Assembly (NCBI GenBank): GCA_021325095.1
Contig: JAJPHV010000079.1
Span: 1 to 64,000, forward strand
Reading direction: 5' to 3'
Origin: Chloroflexota bacterium
GTDB lineage: Bacteria > Chloroflexota > Anaerolineae > Aggregatilineales > UBA2796
Length of the DNA stretch: 64,000 nucleotides
This document shows positions 48,924 to 58,500 of this stretch, one piece after another. Position 1 is the stretch's first letter. Every line of letters starts with the position of its first letter. The notes below the pieces were generated by a model. It was given only the letters and a program-made list of their open reading frames with translations, was not told the DNA's origin and did no database searches. Position numbers and translations under genes: made by a program.

Positions 48924-49850
48924 TCATCTGGCCCACTGGTTTAAGATGTACGCATAAAACGCCGGAACGTCCACCGTGTCCAGCGCCGTGATCTTGCGGC
49001 CACCGGGTGCGATCTGCGTGCGCCCCTGGCTGATGCCATCGCGGACGAGCACGGTTTCCCACTCGCGCACCGTGTACAGGTCGGGCCGCCCGATGTAGGC
49101 CGTCGTCAACACATCCCAGAAGAAGTAGCCGCCCTGCTTCATGACCAGCGCGTAACACAGCGCCGCCACCTCCGAGAGCGGGTATTCACGTTGCCGTCCG
49201 AGTTGGTGAACCAGTTCCGACGTGACCGGGACGTGATTGGTAATATCCAGCGGACACAGCACAATCGGGATACGGCTCTGCCAGATTTGATAGGCGGCGG
49301 GCGGATCCCAGTAGACATTCCACTCGCTCGCTCCGTCCTGACCTGGCTCCATCACGGGATCGACGTTGCCGGGCACGTTCAGTGCGCCACCCATCCACAC
49401 GATGCGCCCGATCTTTGGCTCCACTTCGGGCGCGATGTCCAGCGCGGCGGCGACGGTGGTCAGCGGCCCGGTGACGAGCAGTGTGACCGGTTCGGGCGCT
49501 TCACGCAGCAGCCGGGCCATGAACTGCTGGCCGCTCTCTTGCACGAGAGGTGTATCGATGCGTTCTTTGTCGTTCAGAATCGGGAAGTGATCGACGGCAA
49601 AACACGTCTGCCGCCACACGCGCGGGAACGGGTTCAGACCGCGCACCGTGCTTTCCCCCACCGGAATGTCCGAGTGGCCCATCAAATCCATCATTTTGCG
49701 TGTTACACTCACCGCTGGCTTGATGTAGCAGTCGGCGGGCGTGACGACGACGCCAAGTGTCTGCGCATCCTCCATCGTCAGCAGCAGCATCAGCGACAAG
49801 AAATCGTCGATCCCGCCGTCGTGATCGTGGATGACCAGTTCCTTTGGCAC
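48924..49850 (-). CDS. Inosine-uridine preferring nucleoside hydrolase family protein
   Basis: The 308-residue protein has the IUNH fold: the N-terminal calcium motif is DHDGGIDDFLSLM, with H where most have T and G where most have P/I. LVTGPLTTVAAAL, IVWMGGALNVPGN and EWNVYWDPPAAYQIWQ follow. Family members cleave N-glycosidic bonds of nucleosides. The substituted motif (DHDGGIDD) suggests an atypical substrate. The start is GTG at 49850 with AAGGAG 6 bases upstream. It is divergent from the M20 peptidase, 30 bases away. Confidence 0.88.
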   Translation of the reverse strand: MPKELVIHDHDGGIDDFLSLMLLLTMEDAQTLGVVVTPADCYIKPAVSVTRKMMDLMGHSDIPVGESTVRGLNPFPRVWRQTCFAVDHFPILNDKERIDTPLVQESGQQFMARLLREAPEPVTLLVTGPLTTVAAALDIAPEVEPKIGRIVWMGGALNVPGNVDPVMEPGQDGASEWNVYWDPPAAYQIWQSRIPIVLCPLDITNHVPVTSELVHQLGRQREYPLSEVAALCYALVMKQGGYFFWDVLTTAYIGRPDLYTVREWETVLVRDGISQGRTQIAPGGRKITALDTVDVPAFYAYILNQWAR

Positions 49851-49880
49851 ACAGTTCTCCTTTGCAGGTCAGGGCGAAGC

Positions 49881-51095
49881 ATGATCAATGATCCCCTTGA
49901 GCAGCGACTAACGCAAGCCATTCGCGCCTTCGAGCCGGACATGGTGGTCTTTTGCAGCCGCCTGCTGCAAATCCCCTCGGTCAATGGCGTCCACGACGAA
50001 CTTGACGTGGCGCAGGCCATCGCTGATCAGGCACGGGCGCTCGGCCTGCATGGGCTGGTGATCGGGGAGAACCCGCGCCGCCCCAACGTGATCGTCAGCA
50101 CGGCGGAACGCGGCGCGACAGGGCTGCTACTCCTGGGCCACCTGGACACCGTGCCCGCAGGCGACGAAAGTCTGTGGCGCTATCCACCCTTCTCCGGCAC
50201 GGTGGCAGACGGCAAAATCTATGGGCGCGGCGCGATAGACACCAAAGGCGGTATGACGGCGGCGCTCTATGCGCTGGCCGCTTTGTCGCGTACAGACGGC
50301 GTCCTGAACAGCGGGCGTGCGCAGTTGATCTGCGTTCCCGATGAAGAATCCGGCGCAACGGGTGACCTGGGTGTGAAGTTCTTACACGCGCGAGGGCTGT
50401 TGAGTGGCAAGGGAGCTATCTACGCCTATTCTGGCGACAAGATCGTCCTCGGACATCGGGGCCTGATCCGCTACCGGCTGCGCTGCCAGGGCCAGGCCGT
50501 CCATACCGGATCGTCCGAGTGGCAGGATCGCACGGCTGGCGCGAATGCCGTGACGGGCATGGCGCGCCTGCTCCTGGCGCTGGAACAGGTCGAGACGCCC
50601 TATTCGGCGGTCAGACACTTCGAGGCGTTCCGCACCGTCATCACGCCCGGCACAATGATCAGCGGCGGGGTGAGCGTGAACGTCGTGCCCGATCAATGCG
50701 AGGCCCTGCTCGACATTCGCCTGACGCCGGAGTACAACCTGCAGCGGGTTGAACGGCTGCTGGATAGCTGCATCCGTGAAGTGGCAGCGGGCAACTCGGC
50801 ACTCCGGTTCAGCTACCAGTGCATGAACTATCTGCCCGCTGCCATCTCCGACGAAAACGCGCCGCTCTTCTCAATTCTTGAGCAGGTGATCGGTCAGGTG
50901 AAGGGTTACACGCCGGAGCGCGTGGTGGCTGGCCCGGCCAACGAGGGCTATCTCCTGATCGAGCGCGGTATCCCGACGGCGTGCGGGCTTGGCCCAGGTG
51001 GGGGGAATGCCCATGCGCCCGATGAGTACGTTGAGGTACAGGGGCTGGTGGACGCGGCAACGATCTTCGCGCTGGCGGCACAGCGGATGGTTTGA
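49881..51095 (+). CDS. M20-family metallopeptidase (ArgE/DapE-like)
   Basis: The 404-residue protein has the M20 dizinc motifs LLLGHLDTVPAGD and GRGAIDTKGGMTAALYA, the catalytic pair in VPDEESGATGDLG, a dimerisation domain containing GHRGLIRYRLRCQG and HTGSSEW, and GPGGGNAHAPDEYVEV near the end. Members hydrolyse acyl-amino acids or dipeptides. The frame stays open far upstream across the nucleoside hydrolase gene, but the ATG at 49881 starts the family-like sequence. It may be the first gene of a run with mobA. The substrate is not known. Confidence 0.9.
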   Translation: MINDPLEQRLTQAIRAFEPDMVVFCSRLLQIPSVNGVHDELDVAQAIADQARALGLHGLVIGENPRRPNVIVSTAERGATGLLLLGHLDTVPAGDESLWRYPPFSGTVADGKIYGRGAIDTKGGMTAALYALAALSRTDGVLNSGRAQLICVPDEESGATGDLGVKFLHARGLLSGKGAIYAYSGDKIVLGHRGLIRYRLRCQGQAVHTGSSEWQDRTAGANAVTGMARLLLALEQVETPYSAVRHFEAFRTVITPGTMISGGVSVNVVPDQCEALLDIRLTPEYNLQRVERLLDSCIREVAAGNSALRFSYQCMNYLPAAISDENAPLFSILEQVIGQVKGYTPERVVAGPANEGYLLIERGIPTACGLGPGGGNAHAPDEYVEVQGLVDAATIFALAAQRMV

Positions 51096-51146
51096 CCCTG
51101 CTGGCTCTTCGGCGATCTATACTTCTGGGAAAAAGGAAATCGATCT

Positions 51147-51758
51147 ATGCCTTCAAATGGCTTTACCGTTGCCATCAACGCCGGGGGCAAAAGCTCCCGC
51201 ATGGGAACCGACAAGTCGTTTGTGCCGCTGCTCGGCAGGCCGATGATCGAACACGTCGTTGCGCGTTTGGCCGACCTGGGCCAGGACGAGACGATCCTGA
51301 TCGCCAATCACCCCGACGCCTATGCCTACCTGGGTTTACCGATATACACCGACCTGATCCCGGACAAGGGTTCGTTGGGCGGCATATACACGGCTATCCA
51401 CTACAGCCACAGTCCCGATACACTGGTCATCGCCTGCGACATGCCCTTCGTTAACGCCGATCTGCTGCGCTACATGATCGGGCTGCGCACCGCCGAGGGC
51501 GGCCCCTTCGACGTGATCGTGCCGCGTGTCGAGAAGTACCCGGAAGGACTGCACGCCATTTACAGCAAAGCCTGTCTGGGGCCAATCCGAGAGTGCCTGG
51601 ATGCGGATCGGCTGAAGGTGATCAGTTTCTACGGTAAGGTGCGCGTCCGCTACCTGGACGAGCCTGAGTATGCGCCGTTCGACCCGAAAGGGTTGTCTTT
51701 TTTCAATGCCAATACGCCCGAAGAACTGGAGCAGGCACGGCGTCTCGCAGGCGAGTAG
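51147..51758 (+). CDS. mobA: Molybdenum cofactor guanylyltransferase (MobA)
   Basis: The 203-residue nucleotidyltransferase has the MobA pattern: INAGGKSSRMGTDKSFV (loop for GTP), GSLGGIYTAIHYS and CDMPFVNADLLRYMI (metal-binding DMP). It attaches GMP to molybdopterin to make the guanine dinucleotide form of the cofactor used by DMSO-reductase-type enzymes. MobA fits with the downstream ModA fusion. The closing segment LSFFNANTPEELEQAR is conserved. The ATG follows an AGGAAATC-type site. Confidence 0.88.
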   Translation: MPSNGFTVAINAGGKSSRMGTDKSFVPLLGRPMIEHVVARLADLGQDETILIANHPDAYAYLGLPIYTDLIPDKGSLGGIYTAIHYSHSPDTLVIACDMPFVNADLLRYMIGLRTAEGGPFDVIVPRVEKYPEGLHAIYSKACLGPIRECLDADRLKVISFYGKVRVRYLDEPEYAPFDPKGLSFFNANTPEELEQARRLAGE

Positions 51759-51835
51759 CAGCCAATCCTGTGGATAATACCATCGTTCATCCTCTTGTCA
51801 GAAATATCGCAGTCGTTTATACTTCTAGCACTGGT

Positions 51836-51850
51836 ATTCCATCATGGAAT
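51836..51850. promoter_or_regulatory. Perfect palindrome just before the PadR gene
   Basis: ATTCCAT-C-ATGGAAT (51836-51850) is a perfect 15-base inverted repeat that ends 6 bases before the start codon of the PadR-type regulator. It could be an autoregulatory operator; it overlaps the ribosome binding region. Confidence 0.45.
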
Positions 51851-51856
51851 AGATCG

Positions 51857-52387
51857 ATGGGGCAACTTACTCCCGATGAAACCATTCTCGGTCTGCTGGC
51901 CGCGCGAGCGAGACATGGCTATGAACTGCTGGATTGCTTCCGCGATCCAGGGCAGCTTGGCGAGGTCTGGAAGCTCAGTACCAGCCAGTTGTACGCCGTC
52001 TTGAAGCGTCTGGAAGCGCAAGGGCTGACCGAGGGGCGCGAAGTTGCGGTTGCAGATGCGCCACCGCGCATAGAATATGCGCTGACCCAGGCAGGCAAAG
52101 CACGCCTTCAGGCATGGCTGGATGAACCATACCCCTCCGATAGCATTCGGCGGGTGCGCGTCGAATTTTTGAGCCGCCTGTACATTGCGCGGCTGCTGGA
52201 TTTTCCCACCCTGCCCATCGTCGAGCGCCAGAAGGCAGCCTGCCGCAAGAGGAGGGCCGAACTGCTGGCCTGTCTGCAAAAGGCCGCGCCCGGCGTTGGC
52301 AGGCTGACACTCGAGCTGGTCATCGCGCAACTTGATACGGTTTTGCAGTGGCTTGAGCGCTGTGAATTGACCCCGCAGGAAAGATAG
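51857..52387 (+). CDS. PadR-family transcriptional regulator
   Basis: The 176-residue protein has the PadR winged helix (LTPDETILGLLAARARHGYELLDCF; LSTSQLYAVLKRLEAQGLTEG; PRIEYALTQAGKARLQAWL) followed by a helical C-terminal dimer domain (about 95-170). PadR proteins are mostly ligand-responsive repressors. It lies between mobA and the ModA fusion, so it may sense molybdate or a related signal, but this is inference. The ATG at 51857 starts the conserved region; a longer frame to 51770 would overlap a palindrome and lacks similarity. Its stop is followed 4 bases later by the modA start. Confidence 0.88.
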   Translation: MGQLTPDETILGLLAARARHGYELLDCFRDPGQLGEVWKLSTSQLYAVLKRLEAQGLTEGREVAVADAPPRIEYALTQAGKARLQAWLDEPYPSDSIRRVRVEFLSRLYIARLLDFPTLPIVERQKAACRKRRAELLACLQKAAPGVGRLTLELVIAQLDTVLQWLERCELTPQER

Positions 52388-52391
52388 ACTT

Positions 52392-53669
52392 ATGCTGACA
52401 CGAAAGACAACCGCTCTTTTGCTGGCTTTGGCGTTCGCAACCCTGACCTTGACGCCGCTGGCTCGCGCCCAGGATCGAAAGACGCTGACCATTTTTGCAG
52501 CTTCGTCTCTGACAGATGCTTTTAACGAGATTAAGGCAGCTTTTGAGAAGGCCAATCCCGAAGTAACTATCTCCTATAGTTTCGGCGCGTCGTCCACCCT
52601 GGCGACTCAGCTATCGCAGGGCGCCCCCGCCGACATCTTTGCCAGCGCCAACGCTGCACAGATGAACAATGCCGTCAAAGCCGGGCGCATTGCGGGCCGG
52701 CCACGTACCTTTGCCAGGAATCGCCTGGTGCTGATCGTTCCCGCCGACAATCCAGCCAAAATTACGTCGTTGAAAGACCTGGCAAAACCAGGCATCAAGC
52801 TGGTCATCGCGGCCAAAAATGTCCCGGTGCGGGATTACACGAACACCATGCTGGATAGGCTGGCAAAGATTCCCGGTTATGGTGAGGATTACAAGACTGC
52901 CTTCCTGAAAAACGTGGTTTCAGAAGAGGACAACGTGCGCCAGGTCTCGGCAAAAGTGGCGCTCGGCGAGGCGGACGCGGCCTTTGTCTACTGCTCGGAC
53001 GTGACGCCGGATATTGCCGGCAAGGTCACGATCATCCAGATCCCCGATGCAGTGAACACTATCGCCACCTATCCTATTGCCGTCACCGACAACAGCCCTC
53101 ATCCTGACCTCGCCCGGCAGTACATCGATTACGTGCTGTCGGATGAAGGCCAGAACACGCTCGTCAAATGGAACTTCATTTCCATCAGGATTCCCGCACT
53201 CCCGGCCACCATTTCGCTGCCGAGCGATGGCGCGCTGCACGTCGGCGGGCAGGTACTGAATCCCCTCAAGTTGACGGCGGACGATCTCAGGAACACCTAT
53301 GCCGCGCAAAAAGCCGATGTGACCTACCTGAGCGGCGATCAGACCGTCAAGGCATCATTCACTGGCGTCTATCTGCGCGACATCCTCGACGCAGCGCAGG
53401 TGAACTTCAATGCTGACGTCAAGAATGATAAGTTGAGCATGTATGTCGTGGCAACAGGTACGGATGGCTACCAGGCGATCATCGCCCTGGCCGAGATCGA
53501 CGCCGACTTCGGCAACCAGCCCGTCCTGGTCGCCTACGACCAGGACGGCAAAGCGCTGACCGACACTGGCCCGCTGCGGCTGGTCGTGCCCGGCGACAAG
53601 CACGGCGGGCGTTACGTCAGCAGCCTGGTGAGCCTGGAAGTGCGGCGTGCACCTCTCGTGGGCAAGTAG
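52392..53669 (+). CDS. ModA-like molybdate-binding protein fused to a molybdopterin-type domain
   Basis: The 425-residue exported protein has a signal peptide (MLTRKTTALLLALAFATLTL, cut near ARA) and a ModA domain (about 30-260) with LTIFAASSLTDAFNEI, YSFGASSTLATQL and ADIFASANAAQM. A C-terminal domain (about 275-420) resembles the sulfite-oxidase-type molybdopterin-binding fold (LNPLKLTADDLR, FTGVYLRDILDAA, GYQAIIALAEI, RLVVPGDKHGGRYV), lacking the usual Cys ligand. No modB or modC permease gene is in the window. The fusion of a molybdate-capture domain and a catalytic-like domain is uncommon; the C-terminal part may be a binding module rather than an enzyme. Confidence 0.82.
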   Translation: MLTRKTTALLLALAFATLTLTPLARAQDRKTLTIFAASSLTDAFNEIKAAFEKANPEVTISYSFGASSTLATQLSQGAPADIFASANAAQMNNAVKAGRIAGRPRTFARNRLVLIVPADNPAKITSLKDLAKPGIKLVIAAKNVPVRDYTNTMLDRLAKIPGYGEDYKTAFLKNVVSEEDNVRQVSAKVALGEADAAFVYCSDVTPDIAGKVTIIQIPDAVNTIATYPIAVTDNSPHPDLARQYIDYVLSDEGQNTLVKWNFISIRIPALPATISLPSDGALHVGGQVLNPLKLTADDLRNTYAAQKADVTYLSGDQTVKASFTGVYLRDILDAAQVNFNADVKNDKLSMYVVATGTDGYQAIIALAEIDADFGNQPVLVAYDQDGKALTDTGPLRLVVPGDKHGGRYVSSLVSLEVRRAPLVGK

Positions 53670-53749
53670 TCCCCCTCACCTCGCCTCAGAACGCGACCTG
53701 GACTACACTGGGGTGTGCCCCGTCCGTACTGGTGCAGGCTGTAGTGCTT

Positions 53750-55576
53750 ATGGATAACTTCCTGAAGAATGTGCCGCTGTTCGCCAACCTCCCGGCCAGC
53801 GATCTGGAACGGCTCTGCGAATATGTCGAGGAAGTGCACGTTCCGGCAGGCAGCTTACTGCTCGAGGAAGGCGGCGCCGGTGACCGGGCTTACGTCATCA
53901 AGGAAGGCCAGTTTGAGATATTGAAGAACTCCGGCGGACGCGAAGTCCTGCTAGCGGTGCGCCAATCCGGTGAAGTGATCGGCGAGATGGCGCTAATCGA
54001 TGACGTGCCGCGTATGGCAAGCGTGCGGGCGCGGACGCCCGGCGTGCTGCTCACCATCAGCAGCCAGCAGCTTGATCAACTGCTGGCTAGCAGCCCGTCG
54101 GCGGCGCGAGCCATGCTGCACACGGTCACATCGCGCCTGCGGGTCACCGAAGCGCTGCTGCGCCAGAGCGAGAAAATGGCCCAACTTGGCACGCTGACAG
54201 CGGGCGTGGCCCACGAATTGAATAATCCGGCGGCGGCGGCGCAACGGGGCACGGCGCAGTTACAGGCTGCCATCGCCGGGCTGCAAGAGGCTTATCGGGC
54301 ACTCAGCGCTGCGGGCTTTTCCGAGGCGCAGCGGACTGCACTAGGAGCACTTGATCGGCGTGCACAGGAAGCTGCCAACCATCCATTCAATCTTGATGTG
54401 CTGGCCCGGAGTGATCGGGAATACGAACTGGAAACCTGGCTTGAGGCGCATCAGGTTGTTCGAGCTTGGGAACTTGCGCCCACGCTGGTCAACCTCGGCT
54501 ACGACGTGGATGCGCTTTCCACGCTGGCCGGGGACTTTCAGCCTGAGCAGCTTGGAGCCGTTGTCACCTGGCTTGACGCGGTGCACAACGTCTACGCGCT
54601 GGTGCGCAGCGTCGGGCAGGGCGTGGCGCGCATTTCGGAGATCGTGAACGGTCTCAAGCAGTATGCGTACCTGGATCAAGCGCCTGTGCAGTCTGTTGAC
54701 ATTCACGAGGGGTTAGATAACACACTCAGCATCCTGCACAGCAAACTGGCTCCTGGTGTCGTTGTTCGGCGTGAATACGGGCCTGCGTTGCCGCAAATCG
54801 TGGCCTATGGCCGCGAACTCAATCAGGTTTGGACGAACATCATTGACAATGCGATTGATGCGGTCCAGGGCCAGGGCGAGATCGTGATCCGCACGCGCGC
54901 CGAAGGACAGTGGGTCATGATCGAGATCGAGGACAACGGCCCCGGCATCCCGGAGGCCATTCAGCCGAAAATCTTTGACCCCTTCTTTACCACCAAACCG
55001 CCTGGTCATGGCACGGGCCTGGGTCTGAACATCGCCTACAACGTCGTCGTGCAGAAGCACAAAGGCGACATCCGGGTTCATTCGCGGCCCGGCAAGACCA
55101 CCTTCCAGGTGCATTTGCCAGTTAACTTCGAAGCGGCGGCGCGGGAAGCGTCTGCCGTAACGGTTACACAGGAGATGAACGACGAAAAGATCCACTCGAT
55201 CCTCAGTTCGATCAAGACCATCGCCGTCGTCGGCATCTCATCGCACACGGATCGCCCGGCGCACACGGTTCCGGCCTATCTCCAGGCGCATGGCTACCGC
55301 ATCATCCCGGTGAACCCGACGCTGGATGAGGTGCTCGGCGCGAAATCCTACCCCGATCTGTTGGCGATCCCCGACCCGGTGGATGCTGTGCTGATCTTTC
55401 GCCCGTCGGAGGCCGTACCGCCGATGGTGGAGCAGGCCATCCAGATCGGGGCGAAGGTTGTCTGGATGCAAGAGGGCATTGCCAACGAACAGGCCGCGCA
55501 GACTGCCCAGGAGGCCGGGCTAGACGTGGTGATGGACAGGTGTATGCGCAAAGAGCACGAGCGCCTGCTGGGGTAG
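53750..55576 (+). CDS. cNMP-binding histidine kinase fused to a CoA-binding domain
   Basis: The 608-residue protein has a cyclic-nucleotide-binding domain (about 1-120; GEVIGEMALIDDVPRMASVRA), a dimerisation domain with the phospho-acceptor H155 (VAHELNNPAAAAQ) and an insertion of about 110 residues between its two helices, and a HATPase (about 330-460; NIIDNAIDAV, DNGPGIP, GTGLGLNIA). Then comes a CoA-binding Rossmann domain (about 476-608; TIAVVGISSHTDRPAHTVP, PVNPTLDEVLG, GAKVVWMQEGI). The last domain is usually a free-standing protein. There is no stop or frame break at the join near residue 476, and the AGGAG there touches the ATG, so an internal start is unlikely. It faces an adenylate cyclase 17 bases away. 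Confidence 0.88.
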   Translation: MDNFLKNVPLFANLPASDLERLCEYVEEVHVPAGSLLLEEGGAGDRAYVIKEGQFEILKNSGGREVLLAVRQSGEVIGEMALIDDVPRMASVRARTPGVLLTISSQQLDQLLASSPSAARAMLHTVTSRLRVTEALLRQSEKMAQLGTLTAGVAHELNNPAAAAQRGTAQLQAAIAGLQEAYRALSAAGFSEAQRTALGALDRRAQEAANHPFNLDVLARSDREYELETWLEAHQVVRAWELAPTLVNLGYDVDALSTLAGDFQPEQLGAVVTWLDAVHNVYALVRSVGQGVARISEIVNGLKQYAYLDQAPVQSVDIHEGLDNTLSILHSKLAPGVVVRREYGPALPQIVAYGRELNQVWTNIIDNAIDAVQGQGEIVIRTRAEGQWVMIEIEDNGPGIPEAIQPKIFDPFFTTKPPGHGTGLGLNIAYNVVVQKHKGDIRVHSRPGKTTFQVHLPVNFEAAAREASAVTVTQEMNDEKIHSILSSIKTIAVVGISSHTDRPAHTVPAYLQAHGYRIIPVNPTLDEVLGAKSYPDLLAIPDPVDAVLIFRPSEAVPPMVEQAIQIGAKVVWMQEGIANEQAAQTAQEAGLDVVMDRCMRKEHERLLG

Positions 55577-55593
55577 CTATTGCCAATTTTGCC

Positions 55594-58500
55594 TCACCCC
55601 TGGCCGAGCTTTTCCGACGCGCTCTCCAAAAACTGCCTGCGGAACGTCTCGTCCGTAAACGTTCCGGCCATCTCGTCGAGCATGGCTTGCGCGGCGCGGC
55701 GTTGTGACTCAGCTTCTGCCTGGCGGCCCAAAGAGGACAACACGCTGGCGGCTTCCGCGCGCGCCTGCCAGACGAGCGGACGCAGGGTCATGGCCGCAGC
55801 GCCCGACTCGGCCTGGGCAAACAGTTCCAACGCGCGTTCCGATTGGCCGCGTGCCGCGTAAACCCGCCCTTCGACCAGATCGATCTCCGGGTAGAAGTGT
55901 TTCATTGAGCGCTGTGCTGCATACTGGCGTGCGTCGTCCACATGCTGCGCAGCCACGTCCAGGTCGTTCTGGGCGAGGGCCACATAAGCCAGCCCGATCA
56001 GAAACTTCGGGCGGTTCAGCAGGCCTTGCGGCGTCGTCCTTGCGATACCGCGCTGAAACAAGTCATAGGCAGCGGATACGTTTCCGTTGGCGAGCCTGCA
56101 ATAACCAATATCGGCCCAGGTCAGCCCACCTGCAACATATCCCATCGGCCCTTCCATCATCGCCAGGGCCTGGGTGTGATACTGGTCAGCCCGCTCGGTA
56201 AACATCGGGCTGATGTCCCGGTAGACAGCGCCCAGCGCACCCAGCGCATAGATTTCCAGGAAGGGCAGGCCCACTATATGTCCAAGTTGTTGTGCCCGTT
56301 CCAGATGGTGGATGGCCTGCTCGTACTCTCCCTGCCAGCGGGCGATGATGCCCAGCATCAGGGCCGCGCTGGATTCCACGTAGAGCTGGCCGATTTTCTG
56401 AGCGATGGCCTGCCCTTCCTGCACGGCCCTGCGCGCGGCTGCCAGGTCTCCGCTTCGCATGTGGTTTACGACGCGCACAAAGGTCAGCAGTTCAGCCTTG
56501 TGGCCGAGGTGGCCTGTCGCCTCGATGGCCCGGGCCGCTTCCTCTGCTACGGATTCGGCTTCGTCGAAGCGTGTCATGCCCGTCAGCATCAGCGCCGTGT
56601 GAGTCAGCCCGAAGACGATCTGGGCCTGGATGTTCAATTCCTTGCCGACCTGGGCAGCTTCATCCATATACTGGAAACCGGTATCGAAATCGCCGACGAA
56701 ATTGTAGACCGCGCAGCGGATGGTAAACATCTCGGCCAACCCGGCTTTGTCCTGGTATTGGCGGGCCAGTTGTTCGGCACGCAGCAGCGGCGCTTCCATC
56801 TGATCAAGGCGGCCCTGAAACATCTGCAAACGAGCCAGTTTGTTCAATGCCGAAACCTGGATCGGGATGTCGGCGTGGGCCTCCCCATACTGCAACATCG
56901 TCTGATAGGTTTCGATGGCCGCCGGGATGTCCCCTGAAAACAGCCGTGTTTGCGCCAGACCTTCGTAGACTTGCTGCCGCAGGCGGGCGTCGTCCGTCGT
57001 CTGCAAGATATCCAACGCCTGCGTATAGTAGCCGAGGGCCTCCTTTACGGAGAAAGCGCGTGCAGCCCGGTTGGCGGCTTCCAGCAGATGCGGCAGGCTG
57101 CGGACGGGTTCGTGCGCTTCCAGATAGTGCCATGCGATCTCACCGGCACGCTCTGAATCCATGCGTTCCAGGCATTCGGCCACGCGCCTGTGCAGTTCGC
57201 GTCTGCGGCTCAGGAGCAGCGAGCTGTAGGCAGTTTCCTGGACGAGCACGTGCTTAAAGGCATAAGCGCGGCTTGGCATACGGCTTTTCTCACGCACCAG
57301 TTCGCGGTGTTGCAGTGTACCCAACGCATTATCCAGCGTTTGCGACGCCTCAGAAATATCGGCCAGCACAGTGTAGTCGAACTCGCGGCCAATTACGGAG
57401 GCAGTCTGTGCCGTCCGCTTTACATCCTCGTCGAGCCGATCCAGGCGTGCGGTAATCACCGCCGCCAGGTTATCGGGGACGGCCAGGTGTGCGATCTCGC
57501 GTGTGGCGCGCCAATGCCCGTCTTCCCGCACCACCAGACCCGCATCCAGCAAGGAACGAATGACTTCCTCGACAAAGAACGGGTTGCCTTCGGCTTTGGT
57601 CAGGATCAGGGCACGCACGCTTTCCGGCAAATCCTCGATCTCAAGCAGGTTGGCGACCAGTTCCCGCGACTGTGCCTCGCCCAGCGGTTGCAGGGCCACC
57701 GGGGTGTAACGGTGGGCGAAGTCACGGGAGGCCGTCTCGTGAATGCGCCAGGAGGGTTCGTTGCGGCGCGGGCGGAACAGCATCAGGATGAGCAGCGCGG
57801 ACTGCTCAGTCAGCGGCATCAAGGCTTCAATCAGGTCGAGCGAGGTCGGGTCGGCCCAGTGCAAATCCTCAAACACGAGCACTGTAGGCTGTTGCGCGGC
57901 CAGGAGCCTGATCCATTCCCCGACAGCCTGAAATATCTTTCCACGCAACTGTGGTGGTTCCAGGTAGCGCACGCGCTGGCTGTCATCACCTATCGGCTCG
58001 ACTCCGAGCAGGGTGGCGATGAAAGGAGCGGCTTCTGAGACGCGCTCGCCCATCACTTCGGAAATGGCTGTTTTGAGCCGGTCATACTTTTCCGTATTAT
58101 CATTCAGCACGCGCAATCCAAAGAAGGCGGACAGCATATCGACGAAAGGGGCGTAGGGCGTGGCCGTCTCATAGGACAGGGAGCGGCCTTCCAGCCAGCG
58201 AATGGGAGGGTGGCTATTGATCCCGTCCAGCGAAGTTTTGCGCACCTCGGCGACCAGGCGCGACTTGCCCAACCCGGCCTCGCCCATCACCGATACCATC
58301 TGCCCGCGCCCCTGAGAGACTTCGGCCAGGGCTGCCATCAAGGTCTGCTTTTCCTGCTCGCGCCCGACGAGCGGCGATGACAGCCCTTCGATGCCACGCG
58401 CCTGGATGGCTCCGGTGCGTTCGCTGATGACGCGGTAAACCTGGACTGGCTCCGACTTACCCTTGACGGTGATCTGGCCGCGATCCTCGCATTCAAAAAA

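Noticed and set aside
49191..49880. N-terminal extension of the M20 peptidase frame
   Set aside because: The extension is antisense to the nucleoside hydrolase and lacks similarity; the family-like start is the ATG at 49881.
51147..53669. A complete molybdate ABC transporter
   Set aside because: A ModA-like domain is present but no ModB permease or ModC ATPase gene is in the window.
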